Shown: positions 25,866 through 34,083, counted from the stretch's first letter. The stretch: DNA of 64,000 nucleotides from Ornithinibacillus contaminans (GCF_001038425.2 NZ_LDPV02000050.1:186001-250000); one strand, 5' to 3'. Made by a program: numbers and translations. Notes: a model not told the origin generated them from the sequence alone.

Positions 25866-26078
25866 TTATTTATTCATTTTTCGACTATAAACAACTCTCG
25901 ACCAAAAATAAACAGCTGATCCCAACAATAAGATTGTCATTTGCCACCCATAATCACCTGTAACTATAAAGTCATATAACGACCAAGCTAATAATGCAAT
26001 CGTGTAGAAAACAAATCCATATTTTGAAGATTGGTCACTATGGTATCTTTCCATTTCATCAGCTTTTCTAAAATTCAT
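25866..26078 (-). CDS. small two-helix membrane protein partnered with an Xre regulator
   Basis: The 70 residues start MNFRKADEMERYHSDQSSKY, followed by two helices (about 22-38 and 45-63) and a basic end. The ATG directly follows the stop codon of the Xre gene (TAA ATG), so the pair is one operon. Such membrane-Xre pairs are common in Bacillota; the role is not established. Confidence 0.75.
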   Translation of the reverse strand: MNFRKADEMERYHSDQSSKYGFVFYTIALLAWSLYDFIVTGDYGWQMTILLLGSAVYFWSRVVYSRKMNK

Positions 26079-26279
26079 TTAATTCCCCTCCTCAAACATA
26101 AATAAATCGTCTAATTTCAGATTTAGATTTTTAGCTAACTTAAAAGCCAATGCTAGCGTAGGATCATATTTATCATTTTCTATTGCATTAATAGTCTGGC
26201 GTGTTACACCACATTTTTTTGCAAGATCTTCTTGAGATAATTTACGAGATTTTCTAATTTCCTTAATATGATTCTTCAA
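26079..26279 (-). CDS. Xre/Cro-CI-family transcriptional regulator
   Basis: This 66-residue protein is one HTH_3 domain: IRKSRKLSQEDLAKKCGVTR then QTINAIENDKYDPTLALAFKLAKNL. TTG 26279 with AAGGTG seven bases before it is the likely start; an in-frame GTG at 26288 lies in the ribosome site. A consensus promoter and an 18-bp palindrome lie just upstream, which argues for negative autoregulation of this two-gene unit. Confidence 0.92.
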   Translation of the reverse strand: MKNHIKEIRKSRKLSQEDLAKKCGVTRQTINAIENDKYDPTLALAFKLAKNLNLKLDDLFMFEEGN

Positions 26280-26303
26280 TTTAATCACCTTATAACTTTC
26301 GAA

Positions 26304-26321
26304 TGTAAAAACCTTTTTACA
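26304..26321. promoter_or_regulatory. palindromic operator of the Xre gene
   Basis: TGTAAAAA and TTTTTACA surround a CC centre (8-bp perfect arms). The site sits around the expected transcription start, six to seven bases after the -10, where a bound repressor would stop initiation. Confidence 0.6.
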
Positions 26322-26327
26322 CTTTTC

Positions 26328-26355
26328 ATTATAAAGAAACCAACAAAAATGTCAA
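26328..26355 (-). promoter_or_regulatory. promoter of the Xre operon
   Basis: Minus-strand TTGACA (26350-26355) and TATAAT (26328-26333) are both perfect consensus, 16 bases apart. Confidence 0.8.
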
Positions 26356-26383
26356 ATGTGTTTTACATTTTTGTTGGTTTCTT
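26334..26383. repeat. long inverted repeat overlapping the Xre promoter
   Basis: AAGAAACCAACAAAAATGT (from about 26334) pairs with ACATTTTTGTTGGTTTCTT across a 12-base loop. It can terminate the DUF1048 transcript arriving from 26455. One arm forms the promoter spacer of the next gene. Confidence 0.65.
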
Positions 26384-26454
26384 GTTAAATTATTCGCCTT
26401 ACATACCCTGGTGACTTCTGTCTCTTTTTAAAAAATTTTTATATCCTTCATTTT

Positions 26455-26787
26455 CTATTTTTCCATCGCCTCATCAACTTTTTGTTTAACCGACTCTTGA
26501 TAAAGATCAGCGTAGGTTTTCGAATCTTTAATCAGCTCGTCGCAAAAAGCAGCAACGTCTTTTCCTGTGACGTCAAGTACGCCTTTCCCAGCGGCTACAC
26601 CTTCTTCAAAGAAGTCAAGAATATCCGAGAGTGGTCCGATACCTTCACTTAGCGTGACAGGACCAACTTTGTAGAGATACTTTTGGATTTCTTTATAAAC
26701 AATTTGGTAGTCTTCCGGAAGCGCCTTAACACGCGAAACATGGGCTCTCCATTCTTTTTTACCTTCGATTATTTTTTTGATACTCAT
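26455..26787 (-). CDS. DUF1048-family protein (copy a)
   Basis: This 110-residue helical protein has [46 protein letters not shown] and a C-terminal YADLYQESVKQKV. These match the DUF1048 pattern seen in the two paralogues in this window (26784 and 29350). The function of the family is unknown; members are found beside PadR regulators and ABC exporters. It overlaps the upstream DUF1048 gene by four bases. Confidence 0.88.
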   Translation of the reverse strand: MSIKKIIEGKKEWRAHVSRVKALPEDYQIVYKEIQKYLYKVGPVTLSEGIGPLSDILDFFEEGVAAGKGVLDVTGKDVAAFCDELIKDSKTYADLYQESVKQKVDEAMEK

Positions 26788-27137
26788 GATAATCCCCCTA
26801 ACTTTCTTGCTATATTTTTGTTGAGTTGGTCACGCCATTTATCACGATAGTTTTTGGCACCCTCATCACCAACAAGTGCTGCGCAGAAACCTTTGATATC
26901 ATCGCCTAGTACTTCTTCAACGCTCTGGCCATCTGCAGATGCAACTTCAAGCAATTCAAGCGCACCGTCAAGAATCGGCATCAGATTACGCCCAGTGAAA
27001 TCTGCGTGCATCCAGAGATTACTTGAAATTTCCTTCCAGGCTGTTTGAAATTCAGCTGGCAAGACGTTTACTCGTGCTTCAAAGCCTTTCATTTCTTCCG
27101 TCATATCGCTACCGGTTATTTTTTCAAAAAAGTTCAT
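26784..27137 (-). CDS. DUF1048-family protein (copy b)
   Basis: This 117-residue paralogue of the next gene starts MNFFEKITGSDMTEEMKGFE, with RVNVLPAEFQTAWKEISSNL, LLEVASADGQSVEEVLGDDIKGFCAALV and YRDKWRDQLNKNI. It lies 14 bases after the PadR gene and overlaps copy a. The copies differ mostly in the middle (this copy has more Ala/Trp), so they diverged well before the PadR pair, which is nearly identical. Confidence 0.88.
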   Translation of the reverse strand: MNFFEKITGSDMTEEMKGFEARVNVLPAEFQTAWKEISSNLWMHADFTGRNLMPILDGALELLEVASADGQSVEEVLGDDIKGFCAALVGDEGAKNYRDKWRDQLNKNIARKLGGLS

Positions 27138-27151
27138 GTTACCATCTCCTT

Positions 27152-27478
27152 TTAATTTCTTTCGTTCTCGAGTTCATTCATTTTACTTTCGATAAATTCC
27201 CATCTGTCCCATACCATTTCAAGCTGCTTTTGACCTGCTGCATTCAGTGTGTAAAATTTCCTTGGTGGACCCACAGTGGATCGTTTTTTCTCGATATCCA
27301 CTAGATTGTTCTTCTCAAGCCTCATGGTAATGGTATAAACGGTGCCTTCAACCACATCCGTAAAGCCAAGCTCCCGCAGATGTTGTGTGATTTCATAGCC
27401 ATAAGTTTGACCGCGGCTAATGATTTCTAATACACAACCCTCGAGTACCCCTTTCAGCATTTCCGTGATATTTTCCAT
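27152..27478 (-). CDS. PadR-family regulator (copy 1)
   Basis: This protein of 108 residues starts [20 protein letters not shown], with [28 protein letters not shown] and [19 protein letters not shown], a complete PadR winged helix. It is nearly identical to copy 2 at 29690, differing mainly after residue 75. ATG 27478 follows GGGTGATTAT. It sits between the ABC permease and the DUF1048 pair and probably controls this cluster. Confidence 0.95.
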   Translation of the reverse strand: MENITEMLKGVLEGCVLEIISRGQTYGYEITQHLRELGFTDVVEGTVYTITMRLEKNNLVDIEKKRSTVGPPRKFYTLNAAGQKQLEMVWDRWEFIESKMNELENERN

Positions 27479-27576
27479 ATAATCACCCATTTTATTTCAT
27501 TATATTTTTTTAAACAAATGTTCATTCATAAGTCTTTGCGTTTCATTTCATGCAATTTCCATATCCTCTAGTGTCC

Positions 27577-28326
27577 TTATCCTACCTGACTTTTAAACCG
27601 TTTACTAGCAAAGAAATATGCGATGACCATAATACCTACGCACCAAGCAAGTGCAGTCCAGATATCGTTACCAACAGCTCCTCCATATAAAAGGGCACGA
27701 ATGGCATTCACGATGGAAGTCACGGGTTGGTTCTCAGCGAACACACGGACAATTGTCGGCATGCTATCGGTTGGAACAAACGCCGAACTGATAAACGGTA
27801 GGAAAATCAGCGGGTACGAATAAGCCGTTGCCCCTTCCATCGATTTCGCTGTCAATCCAGGGATGACTGCCAGCCATGTTAGTGCTAGCGTAAACAGTAC
27901 AATTATTCCCGCTACCACTAACCAATCTAAGATAGTAGCACTGGATCGGAAGCCCATTAAGAGCGCTACTAGGATAACAATCACGACAGTCAGCAAGTTG
28001 GAAACGAGTGAGGTCAACACATGCGCCCACAATACAGATGAGCGCTTGATTGGCATGGTAATAAAGCGTGCCATCAGTCCGCTCTTTACATCATTAAACA
28101 GTCGTAATGACGTATAAGCAACACCGGATGCGATCGTGATTAGCAATATTCCCGGCAACAAATAATTGACGTAATTGTCCATGCCTGAATCGATCGCTCC
28201 ACCAAATACATAGACAAACAATAGCATCATCATAATCGGTGTAATTGCCACCGTGATAATTGTGTCAGGACTGCGCATGATGTTGCGCATTAAACGACCT
28301 AGTAATACTCCTGTTCTACTTTTCAT
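27577..28326 (-). CDS. ABC-2-type permease, DrrB-like
   Basis: This 249-residue protein has six membrane helices and the ABC-2 exporter features LGRLMRNIMRSPDTIITVAITP at the start, LPGILLITIASGVAYTSLRLFNDVKSGLMARF in the middle and FLPFISSAFVP near the end, as in daunorubicin-type exporter DrrB. It overlaps the ATPase gene by 11 bases (start inside its end), so the two form one exporter. The substrate, perhaps an antibiotic or a toxic compound, cannot be read from sequence. Confidence 0.92.
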   Translation of the reverse strand: MKSRTGVLLGRLMRNIMRSPDTIITVAITPIMMMLLFVYVFGGAIDSGMDNYVNYLLPGILLITIASGVAYTSLRLFNDVKSGLMARFITMPIKRSSVLWAHVLTSLVSNLLTVVIVILVALLMGFRSSATILDWLVVAGIIVLFTLALTWLAVIPGLTAKSMEGATAYSYPLIFLPFISSAFVPTDSMPTIVRVFAENQPVTSIVNAIRALLYGGAVGNDIWTALAWCVGIMVIAYFFASKRFKSQVG

Positions 28327-29089
28327 TTACAATCTCCTCCTTTTTGCCGATGATTGCGAGGAAAATTTCCTCTAATGTCGGCTGCTTCTCGATATATTCC
28401 ACTTTCGCCGGCGGGAACATTTCCTTAAGTTCCGTTAGGGTACCCGTCGTGATGATTTTTCCGCCATGTAAGATGGCAATTCGGTCTGCCAGTTGCTCTG
28501 CTTCCTCTAGGTACTGGGTTGTTAGTAAGATCGTCGTCCCACCACTAGCAAGCTCTTTAATCGTATTCCAAACTTCAATGCGCGCCTCAGGATCAAGCCC
28601 TGTTGTTGGTTCGTCGAGAAAAATAACTGGAGGCGTCCCGATCAGACTCATGGCGATATCGAGACGGCGCTTCATCCCACCGGAATAGTCGTCAGCCCGG
28701 CGGTCAGCAGCTTCAGTCAAGCTGAATCTTGCTAACAGATTGTCAGCAACTTGAGCGGGATTGGAAACGCCCCGCAGTTTAGCTATCAGAATCAGATTTT
28801 CCCGTCCTGTAAGCATTCCGTCTAGTGCTGCGAACTGCCCTGTCAAACTGATACGTTGTCGAACTTGATCCGGATCTCGCTGGACGTCATAGCCGCAAAT
28901 ACTCGCTTCGCCTCCATCTTGCTTCAACAGGGTTGAAATGATGTTGACCGTTGTTGTCTTACCTGCTCCATTTGAGCCTAGCAAAGCAAAAATCTCACCT
29001 TGCTGCACATCAAAATCTACTCCCTTTAACACTTCCTTGTCTTTAAAGGATTCTCTTAATCCTTTTACAGAAATTACTGCTTTACGCAT
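28316..29089 (-). CDS. ABC transporter ATP-binding protein, DrrA-like
   Basis: This 257-residue ATPase has Walker A LLGSNGAGKTT (about 34-44), signature YSGGMKRRLDIA (about 138-149), Walker B VIFLDEPTTGLDP (about 157-169) and the H-loop region ILLTTQYLEEAEQLADRIAIL. The C-terminus (KVEYIEKQPTLEEIFLAI) is the tail of DrrA-type proteins. It is the first gene of the exporter pair. A palindrome about 130 bases upstream may be a PadR operator. Confidence 0.95.
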   Translation of the reverse strand: MRKAVISVKGLRESFKDKEVLKGVDFDVQQGEIFALLGSNGAGKTTTVNIISTLLKQDGGEASICGYDVQRDPDQVRQRISLTGQFAALDGMLTGRENLILIAKLRGVSNPAQVADNLLARFSLTEAADRRADDYSGGMKRRLDIAMSLIGTPPVIFLDEPTTGLDPEARIEVWNTIKELASGGTTILLTTQYLEEAEQLADRIAILHGGKIITTGTLTELKEMFPPAKVEYIEKQPTLEEIFLAIIGKKEEIVNEK

Positions 29090-29214
29090 ACTTTTTTCCT
29101 CCTTATAATGTGCACTGCAAGGTCGCTCACGAGATGTTCTCCTTCTAACAAAGTGGAATCATTATCCGGTTGAGTGCCTTGTGGTGCTTGAATCCTCTAT
29201 TCCCCTACTTAGCA

Positions 29215-29231
29215 ATACAGATAATCTGTAT
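29215..29231. promoter_or_regulatory. perfect 17-bp palindrome upstream of the ABC exporter
   Basis: ATACAGAT and ATCTGTAT flank a single A. Similar half-sites (TATTCTGTATCA) occur by the PadR copy 2 promoter at 30060-30072, so this may be the PadR operator for the drrA-type gene. It also lies near the left end of a 260-base gap. Confidence 0.5.
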
Positions 29232-29349
29232 CACTTAGTACTGGGGTAAAAATAGAACTGAATAGTGAAGGTAGCCATTCACATTTGCACCCTGCTGTAA
29301 CCTGCTATTCAGTCGTAATAACCTATTGTATTTCGTTATTTAATTACCT

Positions 29350-29688
29350 TTACTCACGGCCAATCGTATCGTTTAACTTCGCGCGGTATTTGTCCTGCCA
29401 CGTTTTCGTATCCTTCACTAGCTCGTCGCAGAAAGCAGCAACATCTTCGCCTGTGAGATCAGTGACCTTCTTACCATCCGCTGCGCCTTCTTCAAAGAGC
29501 TCAATGATACCAGTGAATACACGGCTCATGTCCTTCCATTCCGTTACACCACCAGAGGTCCACATATATTTCTGAATCGCTTTATACGCATTATGGTACT
29601 CTTCCGGAAGTGCCTTCGCGCGAGCCTCCATCGCCTTCCATTCCCGCTTCTCATCCAAACTACCAATAATTTTTTCTAAAAAACTCAT
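29350..29688 (-). CDS. DUF1048-family protein (copy c)
   Basis: This 112-residue protein starts [20 protein letters not shown], with [56 protein letters not shown] cut by a short basic end. It is closer to copy a than to copy b. It is the second gene of the PadR copy 2 cassette, directly adjacent (one base gap). Confidence 0.9.
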   Translation of the reverse strand: MSFLEKIIGSLDEKREWKAMEARAKALPEEYHNAYKAIQKYMWTSGGVTEWKDMSRVFTGIIELFEEGAADGKKVTDLTGEDVAAFCDELVKDTKTWQDKYRAKLNDTIGRE

Positions 29689-29689
29689 G

Positions 29690-30028
29690 TTACCATCTCC
29701 TTTTAATTTCTTTCGTTTTAAGTTCGTTCATTTTGCTAGCGATAAATTCCCATTTACTCCAAAACATTTCTAATTGCTTTTGACCTTCTTCATTTAGTGT
29801 GTAAAATTTTCTCGGTGGTCCGACTGTCGATCGTTTCTTCTCGATTTCCACTAACTTATTCTTCTCCAGCCTCATGGTAATCGTATAAACCGTGCCTTCC
29901 ACTACGTCTGTGAAGCCGAGTTCCCGAAGATGTTGTGTAATTTCATAGCCATATGTTTCGCCGCGGCTAATGATTTCAAGCACACAACCCTCGAGCACAC
30001 CTTTCAGCATCTCTGTGATATTTTCCAT
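29690..30028 (-). CDS. PadR-family regulator (copy 2)
   Basis: This protein of 112 residues starts [20 protein letters not shown], and the first 75 residues differ from copy 1 at only a few positions (Q/E, N/K and D/E changes). The C-terminal helix is different and has a basic end ([10 protein letters not shown]). ATG 30028 follows GGGTGATGAAG. It is the first gene of the whole block, with a good promoter at 30104-30132 and an inverted repeat across it. Confidence 0.95.
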   Translation of the reverse strand: MENITEMLKGVLEGCVLEIISRGETYGYEITQHLRELGFTDVVEGTVYTITMRLEKNKLVEIEKKRSTVGPPRKFYTLNEEGQKQLEMFWSKWEFIASKMNELKTKEIKRRW

Positions 30029-30077
30029 CTTCATCACCCATCTGTATTTTCATTTTTTCAGTATTCTGTATCACAAG

Positions 30078-30119
30078 TATTCGGTATTACTTATTACTAC
30101 TACATAGTATTACCGAATA
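30078..30119. promoter_or_regulatory. inverted repeat over the PadR copy 2 promoter
   Basis: TATTCGGTA (30078-30086) and TACCGAATA (30111-30119) are perfect inverted 9-mers, 24 bases apart. They cover the -10 and start region, the usual place for a PadR operator. Confidence 0.5.
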
Positions 30120-30132
30120 GCAGAAATGTCAA
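30104..30132 (-). promoter_or_regulatory. promoter of PadR copy 2
   Basis: Minus-strand TTGACA (30127-30132) and TACTAT (30104-30109), 17 bases apart. Confidence 0.6.
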
Positions 30133-30243
30133 CCATATTTTTAAAAAATTTTTTAAATTTATTTATACGGTATTTAAAAGGGCAAATTAGAAGCTGATAG
30201 CCATGAGAAAATCATAATCCTATTCCTTATTTTTTCACCTATT

Positions 30244-30750
30244 TCAAAAGCTAAAAATTGGTGATTCCAATTTTTTCGCTACCTTGGGTGAATCGGCCAT
30301 CTGTTTTACTATTTGAAACTTAGTATCTTCCAATGTCATGTCGCATTTTACTTGCATCTTTACTAAATGACCAAAAAAGCCTGTAGAGAAATAATTCCCG
30401 ACAGGCAAGGTTCCCATTATGGACAGGTTTTGACGTTTTATTAGTTTTATTCCAGAAAGGAACGTAATTATTGCGAGTAGAGCCAATCGCAACCATGCCA
30501 TATAAAGCCAGAAGTCACCACCATATACATCGCTTGGCGAGGATCCGGACTCATCAACATATATCGCTATATTCCAAAATAGCTTCAATGAGAAGAGTAA
30601 TGAAATCAAACTCAACACAAAAATGATGATGTTAAGACCACTTCTTTCAAAGTTTCCACCTTTCTCTGTTTTCATGAAATATACCACAATAAAAATACAT
30701 AAAAGTCCTAATACGAACGCAGCATTAAAGAACATCACTTTATTAGACAT
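30244..30750 (-). CDS. membrane protein of unknown function
   Basis: The 168 residues have three membrane helices (about 5-25, 40-60, 83-103) and a soluble C-terminal half with GNYFSTGFFGHLVKMQVKC and QMADSPKVAKKLES. No family is recognised. Its start overlaps the end of the VOC gene by eight bases, so they are in one transcript. Confidence 0.6.
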   Translation of the reverse strand: MSNKVMFFNAAFVLGLLCIFIVVYFMKTEKGGNFERSGLNIIIFVLSLISLLFSLKLFWNIAIYVDESGSSPSDVYGGDFWLYMAWLRLALLAIITFLSGIKLIKRQNLSIMGTLPVGNYFSTGFFGHLVKMQVKCDMTLEDTKFQIVKQMADSPKVAKKLESPIFSF

Positions 30751-31144
30751 AAGACCTATTCATTAATACTATTCGCCAACCGTCGGGGTCTTCCACTGTT
30801 ATCCCTAGCTCTTTCCAATATCCATTCTCTGGTTCAACCTCTGGATACCCCAAATTCTTTAACCGTTCCGATACTGTTTCTATTTCGTTTTTATCAGTTA
30901 TATAAAAAACTAAAAGATTATCCTTTGAGGGGGCAGGACAAGGACTACCATCCATATGACGGGTAAATTCTAGGTGATAATTAACATCTGGCAGGCCAAA
31001 TATAACTCCTTCATATCCCCCTCCATTAAATTGTTCTATTTGTTGAAGTCCTAAGCCATTTTGATAAAAATCAATAACTTCTTCAAATTTATCAGTAGGT
31101 CTAGCTATTCTTACTTGAACTGCTGTAAAATCCTTAAATTCCAA
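30743..31144 (-). CDS. VOC-family (glyoxalase/bleomycin-resistance-like) protein
   Basis: This 133-residue protein has two beta-alpha-beta-beta-beta modules: VQVRIARPTDKFEEVIDFYQ with LGLQQIEQFNGGGYEGVIFGLP, and LLVFYITDKNEIETVSERLK with EDPDGWRIVLMNRS. This is the vicinal-oxygen-chelate fold. It could be a lyase, a dioxygenase or an antibiotic-binding protein. I chose TTG 31144 because AAAGGGTGG lies eight bases before it; an in-frame GTG at 31156 is the alternative. Confidence 0.85.
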   Translation of the reverse strand: MEFKDFTAVQVRIARPTDKFEEVIDFYQNGLGLQQIEQFNGGGYEGVIFGLPDVNYHLEFTRHMDGSPCPAPSKDNLLVFYITDKNEIETVSERLKNLGYPEVEPENGYWKELGITVEDPDGWRIVLMNRSYV

Positions 31145-31207
31145 ATTTAAAACCACCCTTTCAGCATCTAGAACTCAGACAATTTTAGTTCTGCTTCAAA
31201 ACAGTAA

Positions 31208-32080
31208 TTATTCATTCACAAGTACATCAATAACGTTCTTAGCCTGCTTAATAGCTTCTGACCCCTCAGGTTCCCACACACAGGTTGTAAGCGCCTTCCA
31301 AAGAGCCCAGCCTCTAGCTCGGTCTATCGTATCTTCATCAAGTCCGATGGAATTCAAAAAAACATCTCTGCTTTTATCATCAAAGAATGTCCAAGCCATG
31401 GCAAGGTCAGCAGCAGGATCCCCTACAGCCATAACACCAAAGTCAATAACTGCTGATAATCTACCATTCGTTACAAGAAGATTACCAGGAGCAACATCAC
31501 CATGTATCCACACAGGCTCTTTCATCCACTCAGTAGACTTTGCCCTATTCCATATTTCAAGACACTTTTCTCGATCCACGGAATTACCTAGGGTTTCAAG
31601 AGATGACAACGTCCATTCATTAAATTTAAATTCAGTTAATGGACACCCTCTATAATAATTATGTAAACCTCCATATGGACCACCACTTGCGTCGATAGAC
31701 TGTAACTCTACTAAAAATCCCCCTAAATCCTTTGCAAATTGATTCTTATCAACTATATTTTCATGGGTTACTGTCTCACCCTCTAACCATTTGTAAACGG
31801 ACCAAGGGAATGGATAATCCTTATTTGGTTCTCCTTTGGCAAGCGGCTTAGAAATTGGTAGGGAAAGCTGCTTAGCTAACACCGGCAACCATGTATGTTC
31901 TTTTTCCACCTGAGACACATACCCTTCACCACTTGGTAATCTGACACTCATATTTTCACCTAAATGAAATGTTCTGTTATCGTGTCCTCCGTTTTTAACG
32001 GCCTTTATTTCTAAATTGGACCACTCTGGGAACTGTTCTTTAATTAAATTCTGAACTAAATCAACATTAATCGTCAACAT
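31208..32080 (-). CDS. aminoglycoside-phosphotransferase-family kinase
   Basis: This 290-residue kinase-like enzyme has VKNGGHDNRTFHLGENMSVRLP (nucleotide-binding start), WIHGDVAPGNLLVTNGRLSAVIDFG (catalytic Asp in HGD and the metal-binding IDFG) and AVGDPAADLAMAW. The APH fold phosphorylates aminoglycosides, macrolides or metabolites; the sequence here looks more like the macrolide-kinase/putative group. Single gene between two VOC genes. ATG start with AAAGGGG upstream. Real resistance would have to be tested. Confidence 0.88.
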   Translation of the reverse strand: MLTINVDLVQNLIKEQFPEWSNLEIKAVKNGGHDNRTFHLGENMSVRLPSGEGYVSQVEKEHTWLPVLAKQLSLPISKPLAKGEPNKDYPFPWSVYKWLEGETVTHENIVDKNQFAKDLGGFLVELQSIDASGGPYGGLHNYYRGCPLTEFKFNEWTLSSLETLGNSVDREKCLEIWNRAKSTEWMKEPVWIHGDVAPGNLLVTNGRLSAVIDFGVMAVGDPAADLAMAWTFFDDKSRDVFLNSIGLDEDTIDRARGWALWKALTTCVWEPEGSEAIKQAKNVIDVLVNE

Positions 32081-32120
32081 GTCTTTGATTACCCCTTTAA
32101 ACGTATGTTATTTATTTTTT

Positions 32121-32507
32121 TTAGAGATTTTGTACAATTTGAATTGGATTACCGTCCGGATCTGCAACCCAAGCAATGAGTAGTCGATCAAGCCATTTGT
32201 GCGGAATGGCCAAGGCTTCAGCACCTTTTGAGATGATCGGTTCAAATGCCGCAGCGGTGTCCTCGGTCCATAAAATCACCGCAACGCGCTGCCCGTGAGA
32301 CAAGGGATCTAGGTCATGATCATCGCGTGTTGAATCTACAGATGCGATACCTATTTTGTAATCATCAAGAACTAAATCAACATGTATCGGTTCGCCTTCT
32401 TTTGGCACTCGGAAGGTCTCGGTAAACCCCAGACTTTCATAGAATCTAGCTAATCTAACTACATCTGGACTAAAAAGAATAACTTGTGGATTACGGAAAA
32501 TTGTCAT
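32121..32507 (-). CDS. VOC-family protein
   Basis: This 128-residue protein has FRNPQVILFSPDVVRLARFYESLGF, HVDLVLDDYKIGIA and the second half IISKGAEALAIPHKW with VADPDGNPIQIV. It is close in pattern to the VOC protein at 51391. ATG start with AGGGGGGA seven bases before. Likely a metabolite- or drug-binding protein; the ligand is unknown. Confidence 0.88.
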   Translation of the reverse strand: MTIFRNPQVILFSPDVVRLARFYESLGFTETFRVPKEGEPIHVDLVLDDYKIGIASVDSTRDDHDLDPLSHGQRVAVILWTEDTAAAFEPIISKGAEALAIPHKWLDRLLIAWVADPDGNPIQIVQNL

Positions 32508-32598
32508 TTTTTATCCCCCCTATTATGAATAGATGTGGATTTAGTTGATAATCTTTATGTAAAATGAAGAGAAACTTAAATTTAACTTCGACGCTCTA

Positions 32599-32742
32599 CT
32601 ATGACTTTTCCTCTAAATCTTCAATTCTCTTTTCCATTTCTTTTAATTTATTTGTACTCGTCACTGCCGTCGTAAAAGCAATAAGTCCGAAAGTAAATCC
32701 CATCGCTCCAAAAGTGAATCCCATAAAACCGAAAACCTCCAC
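32599..32742 (-). CDS. 47-residue membrane peptide with a coiled tail
   Basis: GTG 32742 follows GGGGGGATTTT. The sequence has a near repeat GFMGFTFGAMGFTFGLIAF that should be one membrane helix, then a charged helix NKLKEMEKRIEDLEE. An extended frame upstream to 32826 lacks a ribosome site. Unknown function. Confidence 0.5.
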   Translation of the reverse strand: MEVFGFMGFTFGAMGFTFGLIAFTTAVTSTNKLKEMEKRIEDLEEKS

Positions 32743-32892
32743 AAAATCCCCCCCATAAATAATCTTATGATATACTCCTTTAGCTAACCTTCTACCTAAA
32801 ATAATAACATAATATTTCGAAAACATTAGTTGAATTTAGATTAATTGAAAAGGTGACCCTACGCTGATCACCTTAAGCTTTCCTTATTTGAC

Positions 32893-33261
32893 CTAGATTC
32901 CCCAAGCGTAAATAGCGATACAAATTACTACTTCAAAAATCAAAGCACATACAACGATCCAAACTATTTCAATACGGATAAAAGAATGCATGACACTACC
33001 ATGTTTTAAATCAGCTACCTTTTTAGCAACTTTCAGATTGAACGGTACAAAGTACAACGAAAACAGGATCCCTCCTGAAAGGGAAACACAAACATGTATA
33101 ATGAACAAATTAGATGTTACATCCGCAACGGCACTCCCGATGATAAAAATAGGAACACCAAACCATATAAAGTATGTCATAACCAATAAAACGGCTGCCA
33201 TGAGGACTAACATAAAATTATTTTTAAGTACATTTGCGAGACTTTGGAAATACAGACTCAT
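32893..33261 (-). CDS. three-helix membrane protein of unknown function
   Basis: The 122 residues have helices at about 15-38, 50-72 and 98-118 with a basic cytoplasmic loop (FNLKVAKKVADLKHGSV). Family not recognised. ATG with GGAGGAGAAAAC upstream; single gene. Confidence 0.65.
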   Translation of the reverse strand: MSLYFQSLANVLKNNFMLVLMAAVLLVMTYFIWFGVPIFIIGSAVADVTSNLFIIHVCVSLSGGILFSLYFVPFNLKVAKKVADLKHGSVMHSFIRIEIVWIVVCALIFEVVICIAIYAWGI

Positions 33262-33321
33262 GTTTTCTCCTCCATTTAAGCAATGAAATCGTCAAGTCAT
33301 TTAACGTTATGAAATGCTTTA

Positions 33322-34083
33322 TTAACTTTTAACAAAATTCGATGTGATGCTTTCACCCACATGATAGTTTTCCATTAATGCCCGAATTTTCCCTGCAACT
33401 TCTGCTCGTTCAATGTTTTCTTTCGCATACCGTTTCACGTCATTATTTCCGACGCATACACTATGTATGGCATGTTCAAACAAGCATTGGTCGTTACTAT
33501 CGTTTCCAAAGGCAATAAATTGTTGAATATTCAACTTATCGAGTCCACTAACTTTATTAATACCTAGAGGGCTAATGTCGATTGCATGCTCAGTTTTATA
33601 ATGTGTTACTGTGACTGGAAATGTTTTAAGCAGTTCTAACACTTCTTCATTTGGTTGGAATAAGACTAATTTGCAGACTGGTCTTAACTCTCCCAATGGT
33701 ATATTAGTTGAATTAGTTTTATCGATATTTTGATAAATAGGATGTGCACTATCACCTGTATAAGCATAATCCCAATCACCATCTGCTAAATATTTTAATT
33801 GATGGTGATGAATGAGAGAGTTGAGTTTGTCTAAAAGGTTTTGTTCAAAATGTGTCGATCGAATTTTCCCATGTTCATAAGTAAATGTTCCGTTTCCTCC
33901 GACCAATAGGCCATCATGAAAGCTTTTTGGTATGACAGGTAATAAATCACGAATCGGCCTAGCTGAAGCAAAAATCACCTGATGCCCTCTTAACTTTAAT
34001 TCTTGCAGTGCCTCAATTATTTCCGTATCAATACGCTTGCCATCAAAACAAAGTGTCCCGTCTACATCGAATACAAAGTTCAT
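33322..34083 (-). CDS. HAD-superfamily hydrolase, Cof-like (class IIB)
   Basis: This 253-residue protein has motif I FVFDVDGTLCFDGKRID (nucleophile Asp about 6), motif II VIFASARP (about 36-43), motif III Lys in GINKVSGL and motif IV FIAFGNDSNDQCLFE. The large cap between II and III is the Cof/YkrA type. Such enzymes are sugar-phosphate or flavin phosphatases. The substrate is not known. Single gene with ATG start. Confidence 0.92.
   Translation of the reverse strand: MNFVFDVDGTLCFDGKRIDTEIIEALQELKLRGHQVIFASARPIRDLLPVIPKSFHDGLLVGGNGTFTYEHGKIRSTHFEQNLLDKLNSLIHHHQLKYLADGDWDYAYTGDSAHPIYQNIDKTNSTNIPLGELRPVCKLVLFQPNEEVLELLKTFPVTVTHYKTEHAIDISPLGINKVSGLDKLNIQQFIAFGNDSNDQCLFEHAIHSVCVGNNDVKRYAKENIERAEVAGKIRALMENYHVGESITSNFVKS

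Noticed and set aside
21001-26400. possible toxin-antitoxin pair among the small genes
   Set aside because: The 56-residue acidic protein at 25006 looks antitoxin-like but no adjacent toxin-like basic gene is coupled to it.
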